Assembly (NCBI RefSeq): GCF_014195505.1
Contig: NZ_JACIBV010000002.1
Span: forward strand, 852,790-916,789
DNA: 64,000 nt
Direction: 5' to 3'
Origin: Nonomuraea dietziae
Lineage (GTDB): Bacteria > Actinomycetota > Actinomycetes > Streptosporangiales > Streptosporangiaceae
Both the position numbers and the translations under genes were made by a program. The notes below the pieces were generated by a model. It was not told the origin of the DNA. It did not search any database and saw only the letters and a program-made list of their open reading frames with translations. Of the stretch, positions 35,822 through 44,645 are shown one piece after another (positions within the stretch are counted from its first letter, which is position 1; every line of letters starts with the position of its first letter).

Positions 35822-36838
35822 TCAGAACGGGGCGTCGGGCGGCGGGGTCAGCCCCAGGTGAAGCCAGGCGGCCGAGGTCGCCACCCGCCCGCGCGGAGTG
35901 CGGGCGAGCAGACCCTGGCGCACCAGGAAGGGCTCGGCCACCACCTCCACTGTCTCCGGCTCCTCCCCCACGGCGACGGCCAGCGTCGACAGGCCGACGG
36001 GCCCGCCGCCGAACTTGCGCAGCAGCACCCCGAGCACCGCCCTGTCGAGCCGGTCGAGCCCCTCGGCGTCGACCTCGTAGAGGTTGAGCGCGGCCGAGGC
36101 GATGTCGCGGGTGATGACGCCGTCGGAGCGGACGTCGGAGAAGTCGCGCACCCTGCGCAGCAGCCTGTTGGCGATGCGGGGCGTTCCGCGCGAGCGTCTG
36201 GCGATCTCGTGGGCGCCCTCGTCGGGCAGCGAGACGCCGAGCAGCCTGGAGGAGCGCCGCAGGACCTGCTCGAGCTCGGCGACCTCGTAGAAGTCCATGT
36301 GGGCGGTGAAGCCGAACCTGTCGCGCAGCGGCGCGGGCAGCAGGCCCGCCCTGGTCGTGGCGCCCACCAGGGTGAAGGGCGCGATCTCCAGCGGGATCGC
36401 GGTCGCGCCAGGGCCCTTGCCGACGATGATGTCGACCCTGAAGTCCTCCATGGCGAGGTAGAGCATCTCCTCGGCGGGGCGCGCCATCCGGTGGATCTCG
36501 TCGATGAACAGCACCTCGCCCTCGGTGAGGGTCGACAGGATCGCCGCCAGGTCGCCCGCCCGCTCGAGCGCGGGCCCCGAGGTGATGCGCAGCGGGGCAC
36601 CGAGCTCGGCTGCGACGATCATGGCGAGCGTGGTCTTCCCGAGCCCCGGCGAGCCGCTCATCAGTACGTGGTCGGGCGGCCTGTTGCGCCTGAGCGCGCT
36701 CTCCAGGACCAGCGAGAGCTGCTCGCGCACCCGGCCCTGCCCGATGAAGTCGGCCAGGCGCTTGGGCCGCAGGGCCGCCTCGATCTGCAGCTCGTCGCCC
36801 TCGGCGTCAGGCGACACCAGGTCTCGCTCGATGCTCAC
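35822..36838 (-). CDS. ruvB: Holliday junction branch migration helicase RuvB
   Basis: A 338-residue AAA+ motor that, with RuvA, migrates Holliday junctions. Walker A is GSPGLGKTTLAM, Walker B VLFIDEIHRM, sensor 1 LVGATTRAGLLPAPLRDRFG, and the C-terminal winged helix is FGGGPVGLSTLAVAVGEEPETVEVVAEPFLVRQGLLARTPRGR. It begins with GTG (VSIERDLVSP). ruvC-ruvA-ruvB are in the usual order; 43 bases separate ruvA and ruvB. Confidence 0.97.
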   Translation of the reverse strand: MSIERDLVSPDAEGDELQIEAALRPKRLADFIGQGRVREQLSLVLESALRRNRPPDHVLMSGSPGLGKTTLAMIVAAELGAPLRITSGPALERAGDLAAILSTLTEGEVLFIDEIHRMARPAEEMLYLAMEDFRVDIIVGKGPGATAIPLEIAPFTLVGATTRAGLLPAPLRDRFGFTAHMDFYEVAELEQVLRRSSRLLGVSLPDEGAHEIARRSRGTPRIANRLLRRVRDFSDVRSDGVITRDIASAALNLYEVDAEGLDRLDRAVLGVLLRKFGGGPVGLSTLAVAVGEEPETVEVVAEPFLVRQGLLARTPRGRVATSAAWLHLGLTPPPDAPF

Positions 36839-36881
36839 GCTCCTACCCTCTCTCGCCAGGCGCCGCGTGCAAGCCCGTTGC

Positions 36882-37502
36882 TCATCGGATGCTCAGCACC
36901 CGCAGCGCCGCCTTGAGCAGCACGGCGACCTGCGGCTCCCTGCCCGCCACCACCTCGGCGTCGGCCTGCGGCTCCACCAGCGCGATCGCCTCGTCGGCGT
37001 CTCTGGTGGAGTAGCCGAGCCCGACCAGGCCCGAGTGCACCTGCTCGCGCCACAGCGGCTTGGCCGCGTGACCGTTGAGCGCGGCGTTGACCGCCTCCTC
37101 CGGCGTGCCGAGCTTGTCCTTCAGCTCCAGCACGATGCGCTGGGCGCCTTTCTGGCCGATGCCGGGGATCCTGGTCAGCGCCTTGAGGTCGGCGGAGGCG
37201 ACGGCGACCCTCAGCGAGTTGGGGGTGTGGACGGCCAGCATGGCGAGCGCCAGCTTCGGGCCCACCCCGCTGGCCGTCTGGACCAGCCCGAAGACCGTGC
37301 GCTCGTCGTCGGTCGCGAAGCCGTAGAGGGTCAGCGACTCCTCCCTGACGATCAGGGAGGTCGCGAGCCTTCCGTGCTCGCCCACTCTCAGGGTGGCCAG
37401 CGTGCCGGGCGTGCAGTGCACCAGCACGCCCACGCCGCCGACCTCGATCACGGCGGAGTCGGGCGCGATGGCCGCCACGACCCCGGAAACCGACGCGATC
37501 AC
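36882..37502 (-). CDS. ruvA: Holliday junction DNA helicase subunit RuvA
   Basis: A 206-residue junction-recognition protein that loads RuvB. The N-terminal OB domain begins VIASVSGVVAAIAPDSAVIEVGGVG; two helix-hairpin-helix motifs are TASGVGPKLALAML and RIPGIGQKGAQRIVLELKDKL; the C-terminal domain III (GLVGLGYSTRDADEAI) binds RuvB. The GTG at 37502 overlaps the ruvC stop (GTGA), which fixes the start and implies coupling. Confidence 0.96.
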   Translation of the reverse strand: MIASVSGVVAAIAPDSAVIEVGGVGVLVHCTPGTLATLRVGEHGRLATSLIVREESLTLYGFATDDERTVFGLVQTASGVGPKLALAMLAVHTPNSLRVAVASADLKALTRIPGIGQKGAQRIVLELKDKLGTPEEAVNAALNGHAAKPLWREQVHSGLVGLGYSTRDADEAIALVEPQADAEVVAGREPQVAVLLKAALRVLSIR

Positions 37503-38026
37503 GACGCACGTCCTCTCGATGCCTTGGCCAGCGCCTCGGCCAGCCGGTTCTGGCTGCCGCCCCGCCACACGTGACAGATGGCGAGCGCGAGAGCGTCGGC
37601 CGCGTCGGCCGGCTTGGGCATCTCGGCCAGCCGCAGCAGCCTGGTGACCATGGTGCCGATCTGCTTCTTGTCGGCGGTGCCGCTGCCGGTGATGGCCGCC
37701 TTGACCTCCGACGGCGTGTGCAGCGCGACGGGCAGCCCGCGGCGGGAGGCGCACAGCAGGGCGATGCCCGCCGCCTGGGCGGTGCCCATCACGGTGCGGA
37801 CGTTGTGCTGGGCGAAGACCCTCTCGACGGCGACCGCGTCGGGCCGTACCTCGTCGAGCCACTGCTCGATGCCCCGCTCGATGCCGACCAGCCTGGCGCC
37901 GAGCTCGTCGTCGGCCGAGGTGCGGACCACGCCGACCGCGACGAGCTTGAGCGGAGCCCCCGGCCGGCCCTCGACGGCGCCGATGCCGCACCTGGTAAGC
38001 CCTGGGTCGACACCCAACACCCGCAC
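37499..38026 (-). CDS. ruvC: Crossover junction endodeoxyribonuclease RuvC
   Basis: A 175-residue Holliday-junction resolvase of RNase H fold. Catalytic acids are the Asp in VLGVDPGLTRCG, the Glu in VAVERVFAQHNVRT, and the C-terminal acidic pair in PADAADALALAICH. It begins with GTG (VRVLGVDPG). Overlaps ruvA by four bases. Normal length; firm assignment. Confidence 0.96.
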   Translation of the reverse strand: MRVLGVDPGLTRCGIGAVEGRPGAPLKLVAVGVVRTSADDELGARLVGIERGIEQWLDEVRPDAVAVERVFAQHNVRTVMGTAQAAGIALLCASRRGLPVALHTPSEVKAAITGSGTADKKQIGTMVTRLLRLAEMPKPADAADALALAICHVWRGGSQNRLAEALAKASRGRAS

Positions 38027-38101
38027 GGCCGCCCTCCCGTTCGCCGAACATCTGTTCGGCAGGGAACTCTACCCTGGTTGGGCGGGGGCCGCACGGCGAA
38101 C

Positions 38102-38131
38102 ACGCCCCGGCGGCCGAGCGGGGCGGGGCGT
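38102..38131 (-). terminator. Hairpin after the Eis-like GNAT gene
   Basis: An 8-base stem (ACGCCCCG/CGGGGCGT) with a 14-base loop begins six bases beyond the stop codon. No U-tract. It separates the GNAT gene from ruvC. Confidence 0.45.
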
Positions 38132-38136
38132 CACGG

Positions 38137-39282
38137 TCAGAAGTAGTCGATCATGTGGGCGGGGCCCGCGAACGCCGCGGCCAGCGCCTCGTCGAACTCG
38201 TCGGTGCCGGAGAGCATGCCGGACAGGCGCAGCGTCGAGACCGGGACCCCCGCGTACAGCGCCGAAAGCCCGTTGACGGTGAAGCCCGCCCCCTCCCCCT
38301 CGGCCGCGCTCGCGGTACCCGAACCGCCGGAGACCTCCAGCCGCCACGTGCCGGTGTTGGCGGGCCGCTCGGGATCGTCCACCGTGATCAGCGCGTCGGC
38401 GGAGAGCGCCGAGGGAAAGCCGCGCCTGGCGACGGCGTCGGCCACGTCCACGACCCTGAACATCCATCTGATCTGCTTGAGCTCCTCCTTGGTGCGCTCG
38501 CGAAGCAGCCACAGCACGGGGTCGTCGGGGGCGACGACGGCCGAGACCTTCGTGGCGATCGAGGAGGAGGTGCCGACCAGCGACCACAGGGCGCGGGCGG
38601 TCGCCTCGGAGCCCGCGACCAGGTGGTCGACCGAGATGTCGCCGTCTTCCCAGCTGTAGGCGACGAAACCGTCGTCGGCCAGGTAGAGGAAGTCGTCCTT
38701 GGCGCCGAGGAAGCGCCGCCACGAGCTCTCGTCCCAGCAGATGGGGCCGCTGGCGCGGTTGGCGGCGTGGACGCGGCCCAGGATGGCGATCACCTCGGCG
38801 GCGTCGTCGGGGCCCATCCTGCGGATCTTGACGGGCTCGGTGGGCCTGATGGTGCGCAGCGCCTCGGGCGACAGCGTGACGGCGTTCTCGGCGCCCGCGT
38901 GCTCCCAGCCGAGCGAGCGGTAGATCTGGGTGGTGGCCGGATAGAGCGCCGAGACGGCCTCGCCCAGCTCGGCCGCCCTGGCCAGGACGGCCCGCATGAG
39001 CTGCCTGCCGACGCCGCGCCCCCTGTCCTCGGGGTTGACGACGACGCCCGCGACGCCCGCCATGGGCTGCGGCCTGCCGTGCCACCACTGGGTGAACCCG
39101 GGCAGCCTGGCGGCGGCGGCCAGCCTGGAGCCGTCGAAGACGCCGAGGAAGCGCCCCTGTTCGAGCGCCGCCCTCGCGAGGGCGAACCAGCTCTCGGGGT
39201 CGCCGTCGAGCGGGCCGAAGGAGCGGACGCGGGTGTCGAGGACGGCTTCGAGGTCGTCGGACGTCAGATCACGAATCTCCAC
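38137..39282 (-). CDS. Eis-like GNAT N-acetyltransferase
   Basis: A 381-residue protein with two GNAT-like domains and a C-terminal sterol-carrier-like domain, the Eis layout. The first domain begins VEIRDLTSDDLEAVLDTRVRSFG and has the acetyl-CoA loop GVVVNPEDRGRGVGRQLM (Q/R-x-x-G-x-G/A). The C-terminal third has GMLSGTDEFDEALAAAFAGPAHMIDYF, with the free carboxyl-terminal Phe of Eis proteins. Eis enzymes acetylate amines including aminoglycosides; the native substrate here is unknown. The GTG at 39282 matches the conserved start but has a weak ribosome-binding site. It is inserted between ruvC and yebC, which are usually adjacent. Confidence 0.88.
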   Translation of the reverse strand: MEIRDLTSDDLEAVLDTRVRSFGPLDGDPESWFALARAALEQGRFLGVFDGSRLAAAARLPGFTQWWHGRPQPMAGVAGVVVNPEDRGRGVGRQLMRAVLARAAELGEAVSALYPATTQIYRSLGWEHAGAENAVTLSPEALRTIRPTEPVKIRRMGPDDAAEVIAILGRVHAANRASGPICWDESSWRRFLGAKDDFLYLADDGFVAYSWEDGDISVDHLVAGSEATARALWSLVGTSSSIATKVSAVVAPDDPVLWLLRERTKEELKQIRWMFRVVDVADAVARRGFPSALSADALITVDDPERPANTGTWRLEVSGGSGTASAAEGEGAGFTVNGLSALYAGVPVSTLRLSGMLSGTDEFDEALAAAFAGPAHMIDYF

Positions 39283-39359
39283 AAAGCGACAACCTACAAC
39301 GGCCGCGGGATCGCCCGCCTTCCGGTTTCCGTCCGCGGGCCGCGCCCGTGCGAACGAGA

Positions 39360-39389
39360 AGACCGGCCCGCGTGGCGGCGGACCGGTCT
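39360..39389 (-). terminator. Hairpin after yebC
   Basis: A 7-base stem (AGACCGG/CCGGTCT) with a 16-base loop lies about 20 bases after the yebC stop; on the minus strand TTCTCGTTCG follows. Moderate support. Confidence 0.45.
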
Positions 39390-39407
39390 CAGCTGGGCGG
39401 GCGTCGA

Positions 39408-40160
39408 TCAGGCGTCGAGCTTCTCCATGACCTCGTCGGAGACGTCGAAGTTGGCGAAGACGTTCTGCACGTCGTCGCTGTCCTCGAGCGCGTCGATGAG
39501 CCTGAAGACCTTGCGCGCGCCGTCCTCGTCGAGCGGGACGTTCATGGTCGGCAGGAAGCTCGACTCGGCCGAGTCGTAGTCGATGCCCGCCTCCTGCAGC
39601 GCCTTGCGCACCGGCACCAGGTCGCCGGCCTCGGAGACGACCTCGAACGACTCGCCCAGGTCGTTGACCTCCTCGGCGCCCGCCTCGAGCACCGCGACCA
39701 GCACGTCGTCCTCGGACAGCCCGTTCTTGGGCACGATCACGACGCCCTTGCGGTTGAACATGTACGACACCGAGCCGGGGTCGGCCAGCGAGCCGCCGTT
39801 GCGGGTCAGCGCGACGCGCACCTCGGAGGCGGCGCGGTTGCGGTTGTCGGTGAGGCATTCGATGAGCACAGCGACGCCGCCGGGGGCGTAGCCCTCGTAC
39901 ATGATGGTCTGCCAGTCGGCGCCGCCGGCCTCGAGGCCGCCGCCGCGCTTGCGGGCCCGCTCGATGTTGTCGTTGGGCACGGAGTTCTTCTTCGCCTTGA
40001 AGATGGCGTCGAAGAGGGTGGGGTTGGCATCCGGATCAGGGCCACCGGTCCTGGCCGCCACCTCGATGTTCTTGATGAGCTTCGCGAACAGCTTGCCGCG
40101 CTTGGCGTCGAGTGCGGCCTTCTTGTGCTTCGTCGTCGCCCATTTGGAGTGGCCGGACAT
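39408..40160 (-). CDS. yebC: YebC/PmpR-family regulator
   Basis: A 250-residue protein of the YebC/TACO1 family. The N-terminus is MSGHSKWATTKHKKAALDAKRGKLFAKLIKNI, with PDPDANPTLFDAIFKAKKNSVPNDNIERA following, the strongest family signature. Members are described as transcription regulators and, more recently, as factors relieving ribosome stalling at proline tracts. The gene starts four bases after pdxT and is in the conserved pdxT-yebC-ruvCAB order. Confidence 0.95.
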   Translation of the reverse strand: MSGHSKWATTKHKKAALDAKRGKLFAKLIKNIEVAARTGGPDPDANPTLFDAIFKAKKNSVPNDNIERARKRGGGLEAGGADWQTIMYEGYAPGGVAVLIECLTDNRNRAASEVRVALTRNGGSLADPGSVSYMFNRKGVVIVPKNGLSEDDVLVAVLEAGAEEVNDLGESFEVVSEAGDLVPVRKALQEAGIDYDSAESSFLPTMNVPLDEDGARKVFRLIDALEDSDDVQNVFANFDVSDEVMEKLDA

Positions 40161-40163
40161 TAC

Positions 40164-40742
40164 CTAGAGCTCCCTCACCATGTTTACGAAGTATTCGTGC
40201 ACGCGAGTGTCCCCGGTCAGCTCGGGGTGGAACGATGTCGCGAGCAGCGGCCCCTGGCGGACCGCGACGATCCTATCGCCCGGGGGCGCGGTGGCCAGAA
40301 CTTCGACCTCGGATCCCACCGATTCCACCCAGGGGGCGCGGATGAAGACGGCATGCACATCGGCGCCGGCGAAGGACAGATCGGACTCGAAGGAGTCGAC
40401 CTGCCGGCCGAAGGCGTTGCGCCTGACCACCATGTCGATGCCGCCGATCGTCTGCTGTCCCTCGATGCCGTCCTGGATGCGGTCGGCCAGCATGATCATG
40501 CCCGCGCAGGAGCCGTAGGCGGGCATGCCGTCCTTGATCCGCATGCGCAGCGGCTCGAGCAGGTCGAAGATCTCGGCGAGCTTCCAGATCGTGGTGGACT
40601 CCCCGCCGGGGATGACCAGTCCCTCCACGGCGTCGAGCTCGGCGGGCCTGCGCACGGCGATGGCCTGCGCGCCCGCCTCCTCCAGCATGTGGACGTGCTC
40701 GCGCACGTCTCCCTGGAGCGCGAGTACACCGATCTTGGGCAC
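40164..40742 (-). CDS. pdxT: Pyridoxal 5'-phosphate synthase glutaminase subunit
   Basis: A 192-residue class I glutamine amidotransferase that supplies ammonia to PdxS for vitamin B6 synthesis. The nucleophile is Cys in YGSCAGMIML, the His-Glu pair is in ATSFHPELTGD; IGVLALQGDVREH and VIPGGESTTI are specific for PdxT. It begins with GTG. Normally it follows pdxS directly; here two unrelated genes (nuclease fold and phoD) lie between, with a terminator after each of pdxS and phoD. Confidence 0.96.
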   Translation of the reverse strand: MPKIGVLALQGDVREHVHMLEEAGAQAIAVRRPAELDAVEGLVIPGGESTTIWKLAEIFDLLEPLRMRIKDGMPAYGSCAGMIMLADRIQDGIEGQQTIGGIDMVVRRNAFGRQVDSFESDLSFAGADVHAVFIRAPWVESVGSEVEVLATAPPGDRIVAVRQGPLLATSFHPELTGDTRVHEYFVNMVREL

Positions 40743-40806
40743 GGTCGTCCTTCCTTCGTGGTCCGGGTTTCGCCTAGATTCAACACCAGGGCGGCCCGTG
40801 CTCTTC

Positions 40807-41559
40807 CTACAGGGCCACCCTGACCGCCATCGGCAGATGGTCGGAGCCCCTTGCTTCCCTGTCGACCCAGCACCTCAGCACGCGGCCCTTCGGCGCGAAG
40901 AGGTAGTCGATCTTCCGCTTCTTCACGTAGGTCCACCGCATGCGCGGATCGCACTCGTCGTAGGAGCGGTAGGCGGCGACCCTGCCGGGCGTGAGGTTGA
41001 GGTCACCGCCGAAGACGCTGGTGTGGCCCGCCTTCGGCGCGGCCGCCATCAGCTGCCTGACCTGCTTGTGCCGGTACGGCGCGCCACGCTGGGCGTCGTC
41101 GTTGGCCATGCCGGACGACAGGTGGGTGCCGCAGGCCCGCACCTTGACGGCGGGGATCGTCGCGCACAGCGCGGCGCGCCTGGCGAACCAGGGCGGGGAG
41201 GTCAGCGGCACGGTCTCGAAGGCGGCCGCGTGGTCGGCGACCGCGACCGTGACGCTCTGCGCGCCGCGCGGGCGGCCGTTCCTGTCGGGATGACAGTCGT
41301 ACGGCCTGCCCTGCGCCGTCGTCAGGCCCCATGACCTGACGGTCCAGCTCCGTCCGGTCTTCCACTCGAGCCACTGCTCGAGCGTGCCCGTGGCGCCGGT
41401 GCAGAACTCCTGCAGGAAGATCACGTCGGGGTCGCCGAGGAGATGGTCGCTGATGTGCCACGCCAGTTCCTGCGGGCTTCTGCGGTACAGCTCGCAGGCG
41501 GCGTTGGTGCCGGTGCACACGTTCCAGGTCATCACCGTGATGACGGCTTGATCCAGCAT
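40807..41559 (-). CDS. Endonuclease/exonuclease/phosphatase-fold protein
   Basis: A 250-residue DNase I-like hydrolase. Motifs are MTWNVCTGTN, VIFLQEFC (metal Glu), GTHLSSG (catalytic His region), GGDLNLTPG and GSDHLPMAV (C-terminal Asp-His). No signal peptide is visible, so it is probably cytoplasmic. It may cut nucleic acid or a phosphodiester of another type; substrate is unknown. ATG at 41559 has no clear Shine-Dalgarno. It sits between pdxT and phoD, where pdxS would be expected. Confidence 0.82.
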   Translation of the reverse strand: MLDQAVITVMTWNVCTGTNAACELYRRSPQELAWHISDHLLGDPDVIFLQEFCTGATGTLEQWLEWKTGRSWTVRSWGLTTAQGRPYDCHPDRNGRPRGAQSVTVAVADHAAAFETVPLTSPPWFARRAALCATIPAVKVRACGTHLSSGMANDDAQRGAPYRHKQVRQLMAAAPKAGHTSVFGGDLNLTPGRVAAYRSYDECDPRMRWTYVKKRKIDYLFAPKGRVLRCWVDREARGSDHLPMAVRVAL

Positions 41560-41647
41560 GAACCGTTATGCAACCACTTCCTGGAAGGTGCGGTCCATAT
41601 CCACGCGCGCCGGGGAGCGTGGATGGTGGCGCCTGCCGTACACGCCG

Positions 41648-41680
41648 GCAGGCGGCGCCCTCCGAGAGGGCGCCGCCTGC
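41648..41680 (-). terminator. Terminator after phoD
   Basis: A perfect 15-base stem (GCAGGCGGCGCCCTC/GAGGGCGCCGCCTGC) with a 3-base loop lies 19 bases after the phoD stop. Strong hairpin without U-tract. Confidence 0.85.
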
Positions 41681-41698
41681 GGTGAGTCGGGGTGGGCG

Positions 41699-43396
41699 TT
41701 ACGGACGCTCGGTCTCCAGGCGGACGGTCTCCTCGGCGGTGATGTCGGGCAGGGACCTGAGCGACGGGTCGAGGGGCCTGAGATAGGTCTGCTGGACGCC
41801 GGGCACCCTGTCCTCCACGACGAAGGTGGCCTTGGTGTGCACCGCCGACCCCGGCGTCTGCACCTGGGGCACGACCCTGAAGTCGGCCGTCATCAGCTCC
41901 TTCTCGATCTTCGTCAGGACGTAGCCCCGCTGGTTGTTGTAGAACTTCAGGTGCGGGTTGATCTTCAGGAACGCGTGCTTGGCGGGGTCGGAGTCCGCGC
42001 CGTTCCCGCCGGTGCTGATCGAGGTGGCCACCAGCTCGGAGCCGACCGAGGGCCCCGTCGGGTCGTCGTAGTCCAGCTTCAGGTCGCTGGCCCAGTGGGC
42101 GTGCACGTCGCCGGTCAGCACGACGGGGTTGCGCACGCCCGCGTCGATCCAGCCCTGGGTGATGCGCTGACGGGAGGCGACGTAGCCGTCCCACGCGTCC
42201 TGGCTGGTGACCTTCACGGGGCCCGCGTTGTTGTCACGCTGGGCGAAGAAGACCTGCTGGCCGATGATGTCCCACTGCGCGCGCGAGTGACGGAAGCCGT
42301 CCAGCAGCCACGCCTCCTGCTCGGCGCCGGTGATGGAGCGCGCGGGGTCGACCGCCGCGGGGCAGTCCCTGTAACCGTCGCCGCAGCCCTGGTCGTCGCG
42401 GTACTGACGGGTGTCGAGCATGTGGAAGGTCGCCATCCGCCCCCACCGGATCCGCCGGTAGAGCTGCATGTCGATGCCCCGGGGAATGGAGGTACGGCGC
42501 AGCGGCATGTTCTCGTAGTAGGCGCGGAAGGCGGCCTCGCGGCGCTGCAGGAAGTTCGGCTGCGGGATCTCCGGCTTCTCCGGCACCTCGTCGGCCCAGT
42601 TGTTGTCGATCTCGTGGTCGTCCCAGACGACCAGCCAGGGGGCGGCTGCGTGCGCGGCCTGGAGGTCGGGGTCGGCCTTGTACTGCGCGTGGCGCTGGCG
42701 GTAGTTGGCCAGCGTCTCGGTCTCGGGGCCGTCGTGGTGGCGGACGTTGCCGCCGGGGATGGTGTAGGTGTTCTTGGTGTACTCGTACTGGTAGTCGCCC
42801 AGGTGCAGGACCAGGTCGGGGTTCTCCTCCGCCAGGCGGCGGTAGCTGGTGAAGAAGCCGTGCTCGTACTGCGCGCATGAGACGAACGCCATCGCCAGCG
42901 CCCCGCCGTACGCCAGCGGGTGCGGGGCGGTGCGGGCGCGGCCCACCGGCGAGACGTAGGGGCCGACGCGGAAGCGGTACCAGTACTCCCTGTCGGAGGA
43001 GAGGTTCTCGACCTCGACGTGCACGCTGTGCCCCCACTCGGGAGCGGCCATCGCCACGCCCGCGCGAACCACCCTGCGGCAGCGCTCGTCGGCGTAGACC
43101 TGCCACAAAACGGGGAACGGGCGCTGCGGCATGCCGCCCATGCCGTCCTCGGCCAGGGGCTGCTGGGCCAGGCGGGTCCAGATCACGAAGCCGCCGTGGT
43201 CGGGGTCGCCCGAGGCCACGCCGAGCGTGAACGGGTCGGAGCGCAGCCCGCGCGAGGCGAGCGTGGCCGCGCTCTCCGCGGAGGGGTCGGCGGCGGGGTC
43301 GGGCAGCGGGTCGGCGGAGGCGGCGGCCGGCAGCGCGGCGGTGGCGCCCGCCGCGAGTCCGGTGACGAGGAAGGAGCGGCGGTTGAGCTTGGACAC
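41699..43396 (-). CDS. phoD: Secreted alkaline phosphatase/phosphodiesterase, PhoD family
   Basis: A 565-residue exported metallophosphoesterase that releases phosphate from esters or lipid headgroups. The N-terminus has a Tat signal (KLNRRSFLVTGLAAGATAALPAAASA). A PhoD N-terminal domain (FTLGVASGDPDHGGFVIWTRL) precedes the metal site: LHLGDYQYEYT, VWDDHEIDNNW and LTGDVHAHWASDL. It begins with GTG. PhoD genes are commonly induced by phosphate limitation through PhoP; I found only a single weak PHO-box-like unit upstream. It interrupts the pdxS-pdxT pair. Confidence 0.93.
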   Translation of the reverse strand: MSKLNRRSFLVTGLAAGATAALPAAASADPLPDPAADPSAESAATLASRGLRSDPFTLGVASGDPDHGGFVIWTRLAQQPLAEDGMGGMPQRPFPVLWQVYADERCRRVVRAGVAMAAPEWGHSVHVEVENLSSDREYWYRFRVGPYVSPVGRARTAPHPLAYGGALAMAFVSCAQYEHGFFTSYRRLAEENPDLVLHLGDYQYEYTKNTYTIPGGNVRHHDGPETETLANYRQRHAQYKADPDLQAAHAAAPWLVVWDDHEIDNNWADEVPEKPEIPQPNFLQRREAAFRAYYENMPLRRTSIPRGIDMQLYRRIRWGRMATFHMLDTRQYRDDQGCGDGYRDCPAAVDPARSITGAEQEAWLLDGFRHSRAQWDIIGQQVFFAQRDNNAGPVKVTSQDAWDGYVASRQRITQGWIDAGVRNPVVLTGDVHAHWASDLKLDYDDPTGPSVGSELVATSISTGGNGADSDPAKHAFLKINPHLKFYNNQRGYVLTKIEKELMTADFRVVPQVQTPGSAVHTKATFVVEDRVPGVQQTYLRPLDPSLRSLPDITAEETVRLETERP

Positions 43397-43600
43397 GGGT
43401 GCTCCCGGGACGATCTAGGAGGGACGCCCGTAGCCTTGCGGAGGATCATGACTCCGCGGTTAACACCACCTGTCACACAAACGGCGAAATTTATCAGCAG
43501 TCACATCATCGACGGAGATTTCCTACCGACCGTCCTTCGTTCACCCCCTGATCCGGCCGACGGCGTGCGGGTGAGGGAGGACGCCTCCAGAGGCACGAAA

Positions 43601-43629
43601 AAGCGGCACCCCCTCAAGGGATGCCGCTT
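43601..43629 (-). terminator. Rho-independent terminator after pdxS
   Basis: An 8-base stem (AAGCGGCA/TGCCGCTT) plus inner CCC/GGG pairing begins 15 bases after the pdxS stop; on the minus strand the stem runs directly into TTTTT. Classical intrinsic terminator. Confidence 0.9.
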
Positions 43630-43643
43630 GTTCCGGGAACTTC

Positions 43644-44537
43644 CTACCAGCCGCGCTCAGCCAGGCGGTGGGGCTGGGGGATCTCGTCGACGTTGATGCC
43701 GACCATGGCCTCGCCCAGACCGCGGGAAACCTTGGCGACGACGTCGGGGTCGTCGTGGAAGGTGGTCGCCTTCACGATCGCGGCCGCGCGCTTGGCGGGG
43801 TCGCCCGACTTGAAGATGCCGGAGCCGACGAACACGCCCTCGGCGCCGAGCTGCATCATCATCGCGGCGTCGGCCGGGGTGGCGATGCCGCCCGCGGTGA
43901 ACAGCACGACGGGCAGCTTGCCGGTCTTGGCGACCTCGACGACCAGCTCGTACGGCGCCTGCAGCTCCTTGGCCGCCACGTAGAGCTCGTCCTCGGGCAG
44001 CGAGGCGAGACGCTTGAGCTCGCCCCTGATCGTGCGCATGTGGGTGACGGCGTTGGAGACGTCGCCGGTGCCGGCCTCACCCTTGGAGCGGATCATCGCC
44101 GCGCCCTCGGTGATGCGGCGCAGCGCCTCGCCCAGGTTCGTCGCGCCGCACACGAACGGCACGGTGAACTGGAACTTGTCGATGTGGTTGGCGTAGTCGG
44201 CGGGGGTGAGGACCTCCGACTCGTCGATGTAGTCGACGCCGAGCGACTGCAGGACCTGCGCCTCGACGAAGTGGCCGATGCGGGCCTTGGCCATGACGGG
44301 GATGGAGACGGCGCCGATGATGCCGTCGATCATGTCAGGGTCGCTCATCCTGGAGACGCCACCCTGGGCCCTGATATCGGCGGGCACACGCTCAAGGGCC
44401 ATGACGGCGACCGCCCCGGCGTCCTCGGCGATCTTCGCCTGCTCGGCGTTGACGACGTCCATGATGACGCCGCCCTTGAGCATCTCGGCCATGCCGCGCT
44501 TGACGCGCGCGGTTCCGGTGACGGGGCTGGTAGACAC
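43644..44537 (-). CDS. pdxS: Pyridoxal 5'-phosphate synthase lyase subunit
   Basis: A 297-residue TIM-barrel synthase that builds PLP from ribose 5-phosphate, glyceraldehyde 3-phosphate and PdxT-derived ammonia. VKRGMAEMLKGGVIMDVVNAEQAKIAEDAGAVAVMALERVPADIRAQGGVSRMSDP and VFVGSGIFKSGDPAKRA are diagnostic segments; the two catalytic Lys residues lie in MAKARIGHF and MIRSKGEAGTG. The GTG at 44537 (VSTSPVTGTARVKRG) has GAGGAAG upstream. A strong terminator follows, so pdxS is transcribed apart from pdxT. Confidence 0.96.
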   Translation of the reverse strand: MSTSPVTGTARVKRGMAEMLKGGVIMDVVNAEQAKIAEDAGAVAVMALERVPADIRAQGGVSRMSDPDMIDGIIGAVSIPVMAKARIGHFVEAQVLQSLGVDYIDESEVLTPADYANHIDKFQFTVPFVCGATNLGEALRRITEGAAMIRSKGEAGTGDVSNAVTHMRTIRGELKRLASLPEDELYVAAKELQAPYELVVEVAKTGKLPVVLFTAGGIATPADAAMMMQLGAEGVFVGSGIFKSGDPAKRAAAIVKATTFHDDPDVVAKVSRGLGEAMVGINVDEIPQPHRLAERGW

Positions 44538-44645
44538 GGTCTTCCTCACAACGGCAGGTCGGTAAGTTCTCAAGCCCATCGTAGGTCCTTAACACCCCGT
44601 TTCCCGACACACCACCATGTCAGGGTCGAGCACGGGTTTTATACG

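Noticed and set aside
43539..43549. PHO-box-like GTTCACCCCCT between phoD and pdxS
   Set aside because: Only one 11-base unit is present; PhoP sites need at least two direct units, and none adjoins it.
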